Shown: piece after piece, positions 1 through 6,587 of the stretch
Numbering within the stretch: position 1 is the first letter of the stretch
Layout of the letters: each line of letters begins with the position of its first letter
Translations under genes and position numbers: made by a program
The notes under the pieces: generated by a model
What the model was told of the DNA's origin: nothing
Databases searched by the model: none
What the model saw: only the letters and a program-made list of their open reading frames with translations
Assembly (NCBI GenBank): GCA_035507915.1
Contig: DATJNS010000083.1
Span: forward strand, 1 to 18,912
Direction of reading: 5' to 3'
Length of the DNA stretch: 18,912 nucleotides
Source: JACQAI01 sp035507915
GTDB taxonomy: Bacteria; Pseudomonadota; Alphaproteobacteria; Elsterales; Elsteraceae

Positions 1-211
1 CGAGCCGATAGCAGGCGGCGGCGCCGAAAAACGTCACCACGATCGTGAGCAGAACCGCCGTCGGTTCAGGCCACGACGAAGCGCTGTTGAGAACATAGCG
101 GGTATAGACCGCCCACGGGATCACCGCGGATATCAGGACCAGCGCCACACCCGCGAGGACCACGCAGATGAAGTAGGCCCAGTCCATCGCCTGCCGGTAA
201 AGCGCTGCCAT
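1..211 (-). CDS. TRAP transporter small permease (DctQ family), N-terminal part, cut by window edge
   Basis: The reverse strand from an ATG at 211 reads about 70 residues without a stop up to the left edge, so this is the N-terminal part of a gene that continues outside. A first hydrophobic segment (about residues 13-33) is followed by WAVYTRYVLN at about 33-42, then a Trp-Pro-Glu and a second hydrophobic segment. The R-Y-V-x-N and W-x-E pattern between helices one and two is the usual signature of DctQ/TRAP small permeases, inner-membrane partners of the large DctM permease in sodium-driven solute uptake. GAGGAA lies 3 nt before the ATG. It sits downstream of the binding protein gene on the same strand, the normal dctP-dctQ order; dctM would be expected beyond the edge. 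The transported solute is unknown. Confidence 0.85.
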   Translation of the reverse strand, partial: MAALYRQAMDWAYFICVVLAGVALVLISAVIPWAVYTRYVLNSASSWPEPTAVLLTIVVTFFGAAACYRL

Positions 212-267
212 TGGTTCCTCGGGCTCGAAGGAGTTAGCGGGGCTTGTTCCAGAACATGAACAAGGTC

Positions 268-319
268 GCGCCACGCCTCTCCGTTCGCCGCGACGCGGCT
301 CTCCGGAAAAGCGTGGCGC
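268..319 (-). promoter_or_regulatory. Intercistronic RNA stem-loop between dctP and dctQ
   Basis: Arms 268-283 and 304-319 can pair over 16 bp. Fourteen pairs are Watson-Crick, and the two remaining positions (277/310 and 279/308) are C-A on the plus strand but G-U in the minus-strand transcript, so the stem is complete only in the dctP-dctQ mRNA. A second small stem (287-291 with 295-299) sits at its tip. There is no T-run after it, so it is not a standard intrinsic terminator. By analogy with other binding-protein transporter operons, it probably protects the dctP mRNA 3' end or lowers dctQ expression relative to dctP. That role is inference. Confidence 0.65.
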
Positions 320-331
320 TATTGCAGTCCG

Positions 332-1327
332 TTACTTCACGGCTTGGATGCGCTTGATCATGTCGGCGTATTTCGGGCCGTACTTGTCCCACACCGGCTT
401 GACGGCCTTCTGGAACGGCGTCTTGTCGGCGATCTGGACGACCTCGATGTGGGCCTCCGTCATCTTGTCGAAGGCCTTCTTCTCGTATTCGTTCCAGAGC
501 ACGCGCTCGTCGGCTTGCGCCTCGCGGCCGAGCTTCTTGATCAGGGCCTGGTCGTCGGCCGACAGGCCGTCCCAGGTGCGGCGCGAGAACACGAGGATCT
601 CGGGCACGATCAGATGCTCGGTCATCGTGTAGTGCTTGGCGACCTGATAGTGGTTGTCGAACACGAAGCTGGGCGGGTTGTTCTCGGCGCCGTCGACCAC
701 GCCGGTCTGCAGTGCGCTGAACACCTGGTCGTAGCCCATCGGCACGCCATTGCCGCCGAGCGCGTTCATCATGTCGACGAACATCGGGTTGCCCATCACG
801 CGCATCTTCTGACCCTTCAGGTCGTCGATGCTTCTGATCGACTTCTTGGTGTCGTACATGTTGCGCGCGCCGGCATCCATCCAGCACAACGCGACCAGCT
901 TCGTGTTGGGGTTGTTCGTCACCTTGTCGAGCAGCTCCTGGCCGATCGCACCGTCGATCACCTTCTCCATGTGCGCGGTGTTGCGGAACAGGAACGGCAT
1001 GTTGAAGACGTTGAGGTCGTCGACCACGGGCCCCAGCGTGCCGACGCTGACGCGCGCGAGCTGGAGCGCGCCGACCTGGGCCTGCTCGATCGCCTCCTTC
1101 TCGCCGCCGAGCTGCATCGAGGCGTACATCTGGATCGACAGGCGGCCTCCGGTCGCCTGCTCGAGCTTCTTGCCCATGCGGACGATCGCCTCGACGGTCG
1201 GATAACCGGTCGGGTGGACGTCGGAAGCTTTGAGGACCTGCTTCTGCTGCGCCGCGGCGGTGCCCGCGATCCCGACGGCGAGCGCCAATGCGAGCGCGCC
1301 GCATTTGATGATTCCGCATCGCAGCAT
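332..1327 (-). CDS. TRAP transporter substrate-binding protein (DctP family)
   Basis: A 331-residue protein of normal DctP length. Residues 1-26 look like a Sec signal peptide: Arg/Lys near the start, a hydrophobic Ala/Leu/Gly stretch and an AAAQQ cleavage region. The mature protein has the family pattern: GGRLSIQMY near residue 60, GGEKEAIEQAQVG near 75, NMPFLFRN near 108, GQKMRVMGNP near 170 and GVVDGAENNPPSF near 209. The Arg in the KMRV motif normally binds the ligand carboxylate. The protein would capture an organic acid-like solute in the periplasm and deliver it to DctQM. GGAGGGG lies just before the ATG. It leads the transporter operon from its own promoter. The ligand cannot be assigned; the nearby aromatic genes make an aromatic or carboxylic acid possible, but nothing proves it. 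Confidence 0.92.
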   Translation of the reverse strand: MLRCGIIKCGALALALAVGIAGTAAAQQKQVLKASDVHPTGYPTVEAIVRMGKKLEQATGGRLSIQMYASMQLGGEKEAIEQAQVGALQLARVSVGTLGPVVDDLNVFNMPFLFRNTAHMEKVIDGAIGQELLDKVTNNPNTKLVALCWMDAGARNMYDTKKSIRSIDDLKGQKMRVMGNPMFVDMMNALGGNGVPMGYDQVFSALQTGVVDGAENNPPSFVFDNHYQVAKHYTMTEHLIVPEILVFSRRTWDGLSADDQALIKKLGREAQADERVLWNEYEKKAFDKMTEAHIEVVQIADKTPFQKAVKPVWDKYGPKYADMIKRIQAVK

Positions 1328-1359
1328 GGCGTCCCCTCCGGTTGTCGGTTTGTCGGGCG

Positions 1360-1388
1360 ATTAGCTTGGCCGCGGTAGGCCTTGTCAA
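1360..1388 (-). promoter_or_regulatory. Candidate housekeeping promoter of the dctP-dctQ operon
   Basis: Reading the minus strand, a perfect TTGACA (1388 to 1383) is followed by a 17-nt spacer and GCTAAT (1365 to 1360), which matches the -10 consensus at four of six positions. Transcription would begin near 1353, about 25 nt before the dctP ATG. Spacing and position fit a sigma-70 promoter. No operator was recognised around it. Confidence 0.55.
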
Positions 1389-1459
1389 GATTGTCGCAGG
1401 GCGATGCAGCAACTTCGCCGCATCTCCGTTGTCCTGCCAGCCGTTGGAGGATGACGCCG

Positions 1460-1633
1460 ATGCTCTACTACGCCCTGGTCTTTCTGCTGATCGCGCTGGT
1501 CGCGGGTTTCTTCGGATTCTTCGGGGTCGCCGGCGTGGCCGCGACGATCGCCAAGGTCCTGTTCCTGCTGTTCCTGGTGTTCTTCCTGGTCTCGCTGATC
1601 GGCGGTTGGCGCACGCGACGCATGCCCTTCTGA
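1460..1633 (+). CDS. Small DUF1328 (YtjA-like) membrane protein
   Basis: A 57-residue protein consisting almost wholly of two hydrophobic helices (about residues 2-24 and 30-50), joined by a Gly-rich FFGFFGVAGVAATIAKV stretch and ending in a short basic tail. This is the typical form of the DUF1328/YtjA family, whose members are 50-60 residues long and of unknown function, often seen in stress-related contexts. I chose the ATG at 1460 because GGAGG (1446-1450) is 9 nt upstream; the in-frame ATG at 1451 touches that site directly. It stands alone, divergent from dctP and before the MarR-GNAT gene. Confidence 0.85.
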   Translation: MLYYALVFLLIALVAGFFGFFGVAGVAATIAKVLFLLFLVFFLVSLIGGWRTRRMPF

Positions 1634-1669
1634 TCCCCGGCGCCGTCCGGCAGCCCGGCCGCGTGGCAG

Positions 1670-1690
1670 ATAGTTGCTAAAAGCAACGAT
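1670..1690. promoter_or_regulatory. Operator-like palindrome upstream of the MarR-GNAT gene
   Basis: A perfect inverted repeat GTTGCT-aaa-AGCAAC (1673-1687) extends outward to AT/AT ends, giving a 21-bp imperfect palindrome centred on 1680. It lies 48 nt before the MarR-GNAT start codon. TTGC/GCAA palindromes of about this size are common MarR-family operators, so autoregulation is likely. TTGCTA (1674-1679) within it could serve as a weak -35 element with GATTCT at 1697-1702, so a bound dimer would block the promoter. This is inferred; no second copy was noticed in the window. Confidence 0.6.
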
Positions 1691-1737
1691 TTGATTGATT
1701 CTAGCACGGACCTGATCGGGCAGCTGAGGATGGTCCG

Positions 1738-2661
1738 ATGGCCGAGCCTGCCGAGCGCGTCGCAGCCGTGCGCCGCTTCAACCGGTTCTATACGCGCGAG
1801 ATCGGCGTCCTGCGCGAGGGTCTGCTCGACCGCACGTTCCCGCTGACCGAGGCGCGCGTGCTCTACGAGCTCGCCCAGCGCGACGGGCTGACCGCGGCCA
1901 AGCTCGCCAAGTCGCTCGGGCTCGATCCCGGCTATCTCAGCCGGATCCTGCGCGCCTTCGCCAAGCGCGGCCTGCTCAAGCGCTCCCGCTCGGCGGCGGA
2001 CGGGCGCGAGAGCCTGTTGGTGTTGACCAAGGCCGGACGCGCCGCCTTCGCGCCGCTCAACGCGCGCTCCGAGGCCGAGATCGGCGCCATGCTGCAGCGC
2101 CTGCCGGCGGCCGACCAGCGCCGCCTGGTCTCCGCCATGGCGACCATCGAGCACCTGCTCGGTGAGCCGCGGGCGGCGGCCGAGCCCTACCTGATGCGCG
2201 GGCACCAGCCCGGCGACATCGGCTGGGTGATCCACCGTCAAGGCGTGCTCTACGCCGAGGAGTACGGCTTCGACGAGAGCTTCGAGGCGCTGGTCGCCGA
2301 GATCGCCGCGCGCTTCGTCAATCGCTTCGATCCGGCGCGCGAACGCTGCTGGATCGCCGAGCGCGACGGCGCGATCGTGGGCTCGGTGTTCCTGGTCAAG
2401 CAATCGGCACGGGTCGCCAAGCTGCGTCTGCTCTATGTCGAGCCGGCGACGCGCGGGCTCGGCATCGGCCGGCGCCTGGTGCAGGAATGCATCCGCTTCG
2501 CGCGCCTCAAGGGCTACCGCACGCTCACCTTGTGGACCAACGACATCCTGACGGCGGCGCGACGCATCTATCAGGCCGAGGGCTTCGAGCTGGTCGCCGA
2601 GGAGCGCCACCACAGCTTCGGCCAGGACTTGGTCGGCCAGAACTGGGAGCTCGCGCTCTGA
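1738..2661 (+). CDS. MarR-type winged helix fused to GNAT acetyltransferase
   Basis: A 307-residue two-domain protein. Residues 5-142 form a MarR-type winged helix-turn-helix: the LTAAKLAKSLGLDPGYLSRI stretch near 51-70 is the recognition helix region, and DGRESLLVLTKAG near 88-100 is the wing. Residues 150-307 are a GNAT N-acetyltransferase domain, with acetyl-CoA motif A at RGLGIGRRLV (239-248) and a late YQAEGF motif (278-283). This fusion is a known bacterial architecture, probably a regulator that also acetylates a small molecule or protein. GAGGA lies 7 nt before the ATG. The palindrome upstream suggests autoregulation. The stop overlaps the proposed CTG start of the exporter gene, suggesting coupled expression of sensor, modifying enzyme and efflux pump. 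The substrate is unknown. Confidence 0.9.
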   Translation: MAEPAERVAAVRRFNRFYTREIGVLREGLLDRTFPLTEARVLYELAQRDGLTAAKLAKSLGLDPGYLSRILRAFAKRGLLKRSRSAADGRESLLVLTKAGRAAFAPLNARSEAEIGAMLQRLPAADQRRLVSAMATIEHLLGEPRAAAEPYLMRGHQPGDIGWVIHRQGVLYAEEYGFDESFEALVAEIAARFVNRFDPARERCWIAERDGAIVGSVFLVKQSARVAKLRLLYVEPATRGLGIGRRLVQECIRFARLKGYRTLTLWTNDILTAARRIYQAEGFELVAEERHHSFGQDLVGQNWELAL

Positions 2662-3590
2662 GGGCGCCGTCGGGCCGCGCGTGGCCGATCGTCGCCGCCG
2701 CGGCGACCGGCGTGCAGGTCGGCGCCTCGATCGTCGCGAGCCGTTTCGTCATCGACCAGACGGCGCCGGCCTCGCTCGCGCTGCTCCGTTACGCGATCGG
2801 AGTATGCTGCCTCGGGCCCGTCGCGCTGCTCGCCCCGCGCGTGCGTTTCGAGCGCCGCGACCTGGCCCCGATCGCGGTGCTCGGCATCGTGCAGTTCGGT
2901 GTCCTGATCGCGTTGCTGAACTATGGCGTGCGTTTCGTGCCGTCCGGGCGCGCCGCGCTGATCTTCGCGCTGTTTCCGCTGCTCACCATGCTGATCGCCG
3001 CCGCGCTCGATCACGAGCGTCTGACCAGGGCGAAGAGCGCGGGCGTGCTCTTGACCATCGCGGGCGTCGCGCTGGCGCTCGGCGAACGCGTGCTGGCGCC
3101 GGGGAGCGGCGGGCATGCCTGGCTGGGCGAGCTCGCAGTGTTCGCCGCGGCATCGTGCGGCGCCGTCTGCAGCGTGCTCTACCGGCCGTACCTGCAGAAA
3201 TACCCGGTGCTGCGGGTCAGCGCGTTCGCCATGCTGGCGTCGGTCGGCTTCCTCGCATTGCTCGCGATCCCCGAAGGCTTCTTCGATCGGCTGCCGCACT
3301 TCACCGGCGCCGGTTGGGCGGCCGTGCTGTTCATCGGCGTGGGCAGCGGTGCCTTCTATTTCGTCTGGTTGTGGGCGCTGCGCCACAACACGCCAACCCG
3401 CGCCAGCGCATTCCAGACCTTGAGCCCGCTGACCGCGGCGCTGCTCGGCGCGGTCCTGCTCGGCGAGCCCGTCACGCCGGGGCTGCTCGCCGGCCTTGCC
3501 TGCGTCGTGCTCGGGCTCTGGATTGCGCATTGGCCGGAGCCCGTCCGGGCGGATGACCGTATAGACACGGCGCCCCGTGCTGGCGATTAA
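2658..3590 (+). CDS. EamA/DMT-family transporter, probable CTG start
   Basis: The reading frame encodes a ten-helix drug/metabolite transporter of about 310 residues with two EamA repeats. Each repeat has the usual late signature: FVPSGRAALIFALFPLLTML in the first and TRASAFQTLSPLTAALLGA in the second, followed by LLGEPVT. Such proteins export metabolites or toxic small molecules through the inner membrane. The first helix starts at about codon 9, yet no in-frame ATG, GTG or TTG lies between 2535 and that helix. A CTG at 2658 overlaps the upstream stop as CTGA, with GGGAG 8 nt before it, so I propose translation coupled to the MarR-GNAT gene. Alternatives are an in-frame GTG at 2712, which would cut the first helix, or a long overlap from GTG 2532 or ATG 2487. 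The family is sure; the start is not. Confidence 0.85.
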   Translation: MRAPSGRAWPIVAAAATGVQVGASIVASRFVIDQTAPASLALLRYAIGVCCLGPVALLAPRVRFERRDLAPIAVLGIVQFGVLIALLNYGVRFVPSGRAALIFALFPLLTMLIAAALDHERLTRAKSAGVLLTIAGVALALGERVLAPGSGGHAWLGELAVFAAASCGAVCSVLYRPYLQKYPVLRVSAFAMLASVGFLALLAIPEGFFDRLPHFTGAGWAAVLFIGVGSGAFYFVWLWALRHNTPTRASAFQTLSPLTAALLGAVLLGEPVTPGLLAGLACVVLGLWIAHWPEPVRADDRIDTAPRAGD

Positions 3591-3604
3591 GATCAACGAT
3601 AGGT

Positions 3605-3622
3605 TAATTATATATATAATTA
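3605..3622. repeat. Perfect 18-bp AT-only palindrome in an AT-rich island
   Basis: Positions 3605-3622 are identical to their reverse complement and contain only A and T, with TATAAT at 3615-3620 on the plus strand and, by symmetry, at 3612 to 3607 on the minus strand. The surrounding stretch, about 3591-3660, is strongly AT-rich in otherwise GC-rich DNA. TTGACA at 3646-3651 is a perfect -35 element, but no good -10 follows at normal spacing. The island is the leader of the flagellin gene; it could hold a promoter or a site for a nucleoid-type DNA-binding protein. Its function is unproven. Confidence 0.6.
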
Positions 3623-3732
3623 CTTGGTATATTTAAGCTTTTTTGTTGACATGAACGGCCATTACTGGCAACGTATGGTGGCTGGAGTACCTCGTGCTGC
3701 GCCAGCGCAGCGTCGGCGACGGGGGAGTCAGA

Positions 3733-4563
3733 ATGACATCGGGAATCGACAATCTGTCGTCGTTGGTCTCGCTCCACACGCTGAACCACGTGCAGACGGA
3801 CCTCGCCGTCACGGAGAAGCGGGTCAGCACCGGCTACAATGTCGCGGATGCGTTCGACAACGGGGCGATTTTCGCGATCGCGCAATCGATCTCCAACGCG
3901 AACGCGGGCGTGGCGGCGGTCAACAGCCAGTTGAACGGCGCGCAGGGTCTGCTCTCGGTCGCTGGCGCCGCGCTCGGCCAGGTGTCCGACCTGATGACGC
4001 AGGTCGCCGACATCCTGACCCGGCTGTCGGACCAGAGCATTTCGAGCGACACGCGGGCGCAGCTCGGCACCCAGCTGAGCGGCCTGCTCTCGACCATCGG
4101 CAGCGACCTGGGCTCGGCGGTCTATCAGGGCACCAACCTGGTGGGCACCTCGGGCACGGTCGGCGTGGTCCAGGACGTGCTGGCCAACCAGCTGACCTTG
4201 TCGGGTCAGTCGTCGACGGTCGGTGGCGTGGTGGCCAACCTGTCGGTTGGTGGCGCGACGTCGGTGACGTCGGCGGGGTCGTTCCTGCTCAACACATTCT
4301 TGACCGAGCTGAACAACGTGGCGACCTCGCTGAACTCGATCGGCGGGCTCAACCAGACCCTGCATTACCAGGTCCAATACAACACGAGCGTTTCGGGGGC
4401 GCTCACCCAGGGCTTGGGCGCGCTGATCGATGCCAACCTGCCCGCGGAGAGCGCCCGGTTGCACTCGCAGCAGATACAGAATCAGCTGGCGACCAACTCG
4501 CTGTCGCTCACCAACCAGGGCCCCGCGAGCCTGTTGAATCTCTTCGCCAACCGGCCCGCCTAG
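3733..4563 (+). CDS. Orphan flagellin
   Basis: A 276-residue flagellin, the structural subunit of the flagellar filament, exported by the flagellar type III system. The N-terminal D0/D1 region (about residues 1-130) has the expected heptad-like pattern, including EKRVSTGYNVADAFDNGAIF and the NGAQGLLSVA and YQGTNLV motifs. A short Ser/Thr/Gly/Val-rich middle (about 135-185) stands in for larger variable domains, and the C-terminal D1/D0 ends in a helix with the pattern QNQLATNSLSLTNQGPASLL. There is no Cys and no signal peptide, as usual. I chose the ATG at 3733 because GGGGGAG lies 6 nt upstream; an earlier in-frame ATG at 3694 lacks such a site. No other flagellar gene is in the window. Its stop overlaps the sirtuin stop on the other strand. 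Confidence 0.92.
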   Translation: MTSGIDNLSSLVSLHTLNHVQTDLAVTEKRVSTGYNVADAFDNGAIFAIAQSISNANAGVAAVNSQLNGAQGLLSVAGAALGQVSDLMTQVADILTRLSDQSISSDTRAQLGTQLSGLLSTIGSDLGSAVYQGTNLVGTSGTVGVVQDVLANQLTLSGQSSTVGGVVANLSVGGATSVTSAGSFLLNTFLTELNNVATSLNSIGGLNQTLHYQVQYNTSVSGALTQGLGALIDANLPAESARLHSQQIQNQLATNSLSLTNQGPASLLNLFANRPA

Positions 4564-5306
4564 TCGAGCGGCACCACCGCCGTCATGACCTCGCCGATCG
4601 CATCGCGGATGACCACGTCGGCGTAGGGATCCTGCTCGGTCGGCTCGCGGTTGACGATCGCGAGCTTGGCGCCGTTCTGCTTGGCGAGCAGCGGAAAGCC
4701 CGCCGCCGGGAATACCACCAAGGACGAGCCCAGCACGATGAAGAGGTCGCACGCCAAGGTCTCCGCCTCGGCGCGCGCCATCGGGCCGGGCGGCATCGGC
4801 TGGCCGAATGAGATGGTCGCCGTCTTGACCAACCCGCCGCACGACCGGCAAGTCGGGATCTCGTCGCGCCCGAGGAAGCTCTGCTTCAGGACCTCGAGTT
4901 CGTGGCGCAGCCCGCAGCTGAGGCAGGTCGCATAGCTCGCGTTGCCGTGCAGCTCGATGACCTGCGTCGGCGGCACGCCCGAGTCCTGGTGCAGATTGTC
5001 GATGTTCTGCGTGATCACGGCCGAGACCTTGCCGCGCTGGACCAGCTTCGCGACGGCGAGATGCCCGGCATTCGGCTTGGCGCCCACCCAGCCGGCGACG
5101 TTGGAGAAGGCGCGCTGCCAGGCCTCGCGGCGCTTGGCTTCGTCGTAGACGAACTCGTCGAAATAGATCGGCTTCATCTTGCTCCACACCCCGCCGGGGC
5201 TGCGGAAGTCGGGGATGCCCGACTCGGTCGAGATCCCCGCGCCGGTGAACACCACCGCGCGCCGCGATTCCGCCAGGAGCTCGGCCAGACGCTCTGTCGA
5301 CGACAT
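4560..5306 (-). CDS. Sir2-family NAD-dependent protein deacylase (sirtuin)
   Basis: A 248-residue sirtuin that would remove acyl groups from protein lysines using NAD. Visible motifs: the NAD-binding GAGIS (22-26) with ESGIPDFRS after it, TQNIDNLHQDSG (99-110), the catalytic His120 in ELHGN, and a zinc ribbon with Cys128, Cys131, Cys153 and Cys156. SFGQPMP (166-172) replaces the more usual SFGE. The GVW and DFRSP style suggests class II or a related bacterial group, so the preferred acyl chain cannot be stated. The ATG at 5306 is favoured over one at 5348 because family alignment begins near ERLAELL; neither has a strong ribosome binding site. It is divergent from an acyl-CoA dehydrogenase, a neighbour that could be under acylation control, which is speculation. 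Confidence 0.9.
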   Translation of the reverse strand: MSSTERLAELLAESRRAVVFTGAGISTESGIPDFRSPGGVWSKMKPIYFDEFVYDEAKRREAWQRAFSNVAGWVGAKPNAGHLAVAKLVQRGKVSAVITQNIDNLHQDSGVPPTQVIELHGNASYATCLSCGLRHELEVLKQSFLGRDEIPTCRSCGGLVKTATISFGQPMPPGPMARAEAETLACDLFIVLGSSLVVFPAAGFPLLAKQNGAKLAIVNREPTEQDPYADVVIRDAIGEVMTAVVPLD

Positions 5307-5377
5307 GCCGGCATGATAAACTGGCTCCGGTGCTGCAGGGCAAGGCATCTCGAGACCCGAAGCACGGAGGTCCGACG

Positions 5378-6526
5378 ATGGATTTCACGCTCACCGATGA
5401 GCAGCTCCAGATCCAGGAGAGCGCGCGCCGGTTCGCCGCCGAGCAGCTGTCGCCGCACGCGCTCGACTGGGACGAGCGGGAGCACTTTCCGCTCGACGTC
5501 GTCAAACAGGCGGGCGCGCTCGGCATGGGCGGCATCTACGTGCGCGACGACGTCGGCGGCTCGGGCCTCACCCGCCTCGACGCCGCGCTGATCTTCGAGG
5601 CGTTGAGCTACGGCGACCCGTCGATCGCGGCGTTCCTGTCGATCCACAACATGTGCGCCTGGATGATCGACCGTTTCGGCTCCGATGCGCAACGCACGCG
5701 CTGGTTGCCCAAGCTGGCGAGCCTGGATCTCGTCGCCAGCTACTGCCTGACCGAACCGGGCTCGGGCTCGGACGCCGCGGCGCTCAAGACCCGCGCGTTG
5801 CGCGACGGCGACGACTACGTGGTCTCGGGCTCGAAGGCGTTCATCTCGGGCGGCGACGTCTCCGACGTCTATCTCCTGATGTGCCGCACCGGCGGCGAGG
5901 GACCGTCCGGCATCTCGACCCTGATCGTCGAGGACGGCGCCCCGGGGCTCAGCTTCGGGAAGCAAGAGAAGAAGATGGGCTGGAAGGCGCAGCCGACCGC
6001 ACTGGTCAATTTCGACGGCGCGCGCGTGCCGATCGCCAACCGGATCGGCGACGAGGGCATCGGCTTCAAGATCGCGATGGCGGGGCTCGACGGCGGCCGG
6101 CTCAACATCGCGGCGTGCTCGCTCGGTGCCGCGCAGGCCGCGCTCGACAAGTCGCTCGCCTACATGCAGGAGCGCCACGCCTTCGGCAAACCGCTGTCGG
6201 CCTTTCAGGCGCTGCAGTTCAAGCTCGCCGACATGGAGACCGAGCTGCAGGCGTCGCGCATCTTCCTCTACCAGGCTGCCTGGAAGCTCGACCAGGGCGC
6301 GCCCGACGCCACCAAATTCTGCGCCATGGCGAAGCGGCTGGTCACCGACACCGGCTTCAAGGTCGCCAACGAGGCGCTGCAGATCCACGGCGGCTACGGC
6401 TACCTCAAGGATTTCGGCATCGAGAAGCTGGTGCGCGACTTGCGGGTGCATCAGATTCTCGAAGGCACCAACGAGATCATGCGCGTGATCGTCGCGCGCG
6501 AGCTGCTCGGCCGAAACGCGGTGTAG
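5378..6526 (+). CDS. Acyl-CoA dehydrogenase (short/branched-chain, isobutyryl-CoA dehydrogenase-like)
   Basis: A 382-residue FAD enzyme that would introduce a 2,3-double bond into an acyl-CoA and pass electrons to ETF. Family motifs are in place: LTDEQLQIQESARRFA at the start, the FAD-loop YCLTEPGSGSDAAALKT near 126-142, SGSKAFISGG near 152-161, RHAFGKPLSAFQALQFKLADM near 265-285, and IHGGYGYLKDF near 338-348. The catalytic base aligns with Glu362 in LEGTNEIMR. Length and motifs resemble the ACAD8/isobutyryl-CoA type, but substrate calls from motifs are unreliable. CGGAGG lies 7 nt before the ATG. It heads a plus-strand run with pcaH, pcaG and pcaB, 61 bp before pcaH, so it may be part of the same aromatic-acid degradation transcript, for instance shortening a side chain. 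Confidence 0.92.
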   Translation: MDFTLTDEQLQIQESARRFAAEQLSPHALDWDEREHFPLDVVKQAGALGMGGIYVRDDVGGSGLTRLDAALIFEALSYGDPSIAAFLSIHNMCAWMIDRFGSDAQRTRWLPKLASLDLVASYCLTEPGSGSDAAALKTRALRDGDDYVVSGSKAFISGGDVSDVYLLMCRTGGEGPSGISTLIVEDGAPGLSFGKQEKKMGWKAQPTALVNFDGARVPIANRIGDEGIGFKIAMAGLDGGRLNIAACSLGAAQAALDKSLAYMQERHAFGKPLSAFQALQFKLADMETELQASRIFLYQAAWKLDQGAPDATKFCAMAKRLVTDTGFKVANEALQIHGGYGYLKDFGIEKLVRDLRVHQILEGTNEIMRVIVARELLGRNAV

Positions 6527-6587
6527 GGAGTTGATCTCGCGGAGCGCGGCTGCAACCATCCGCGCCAAGATCTGAGGAGACCCAGCC

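Noticed and set aside
234..257. Seven-codon minus-strand frame between the hairpin and dctQ, as a possible leader peptide
   Set aside because: It has no ribosome binding site and no codon pattern suggesting attenuation.
3623..3645. Intrinsic terminator of the exporter gene, because of the T6 run at 3639-3644
   Set aside because: No GC-rich stem precedes the T-run; it is part of the AT-rich island.
3667..3690. Possible sigma-54 promoter (GG and GC elements) before the flagellin
   Set aside because: TGGC is present, but the following GC is two bases too far away for the strict -24/-12 spacing.
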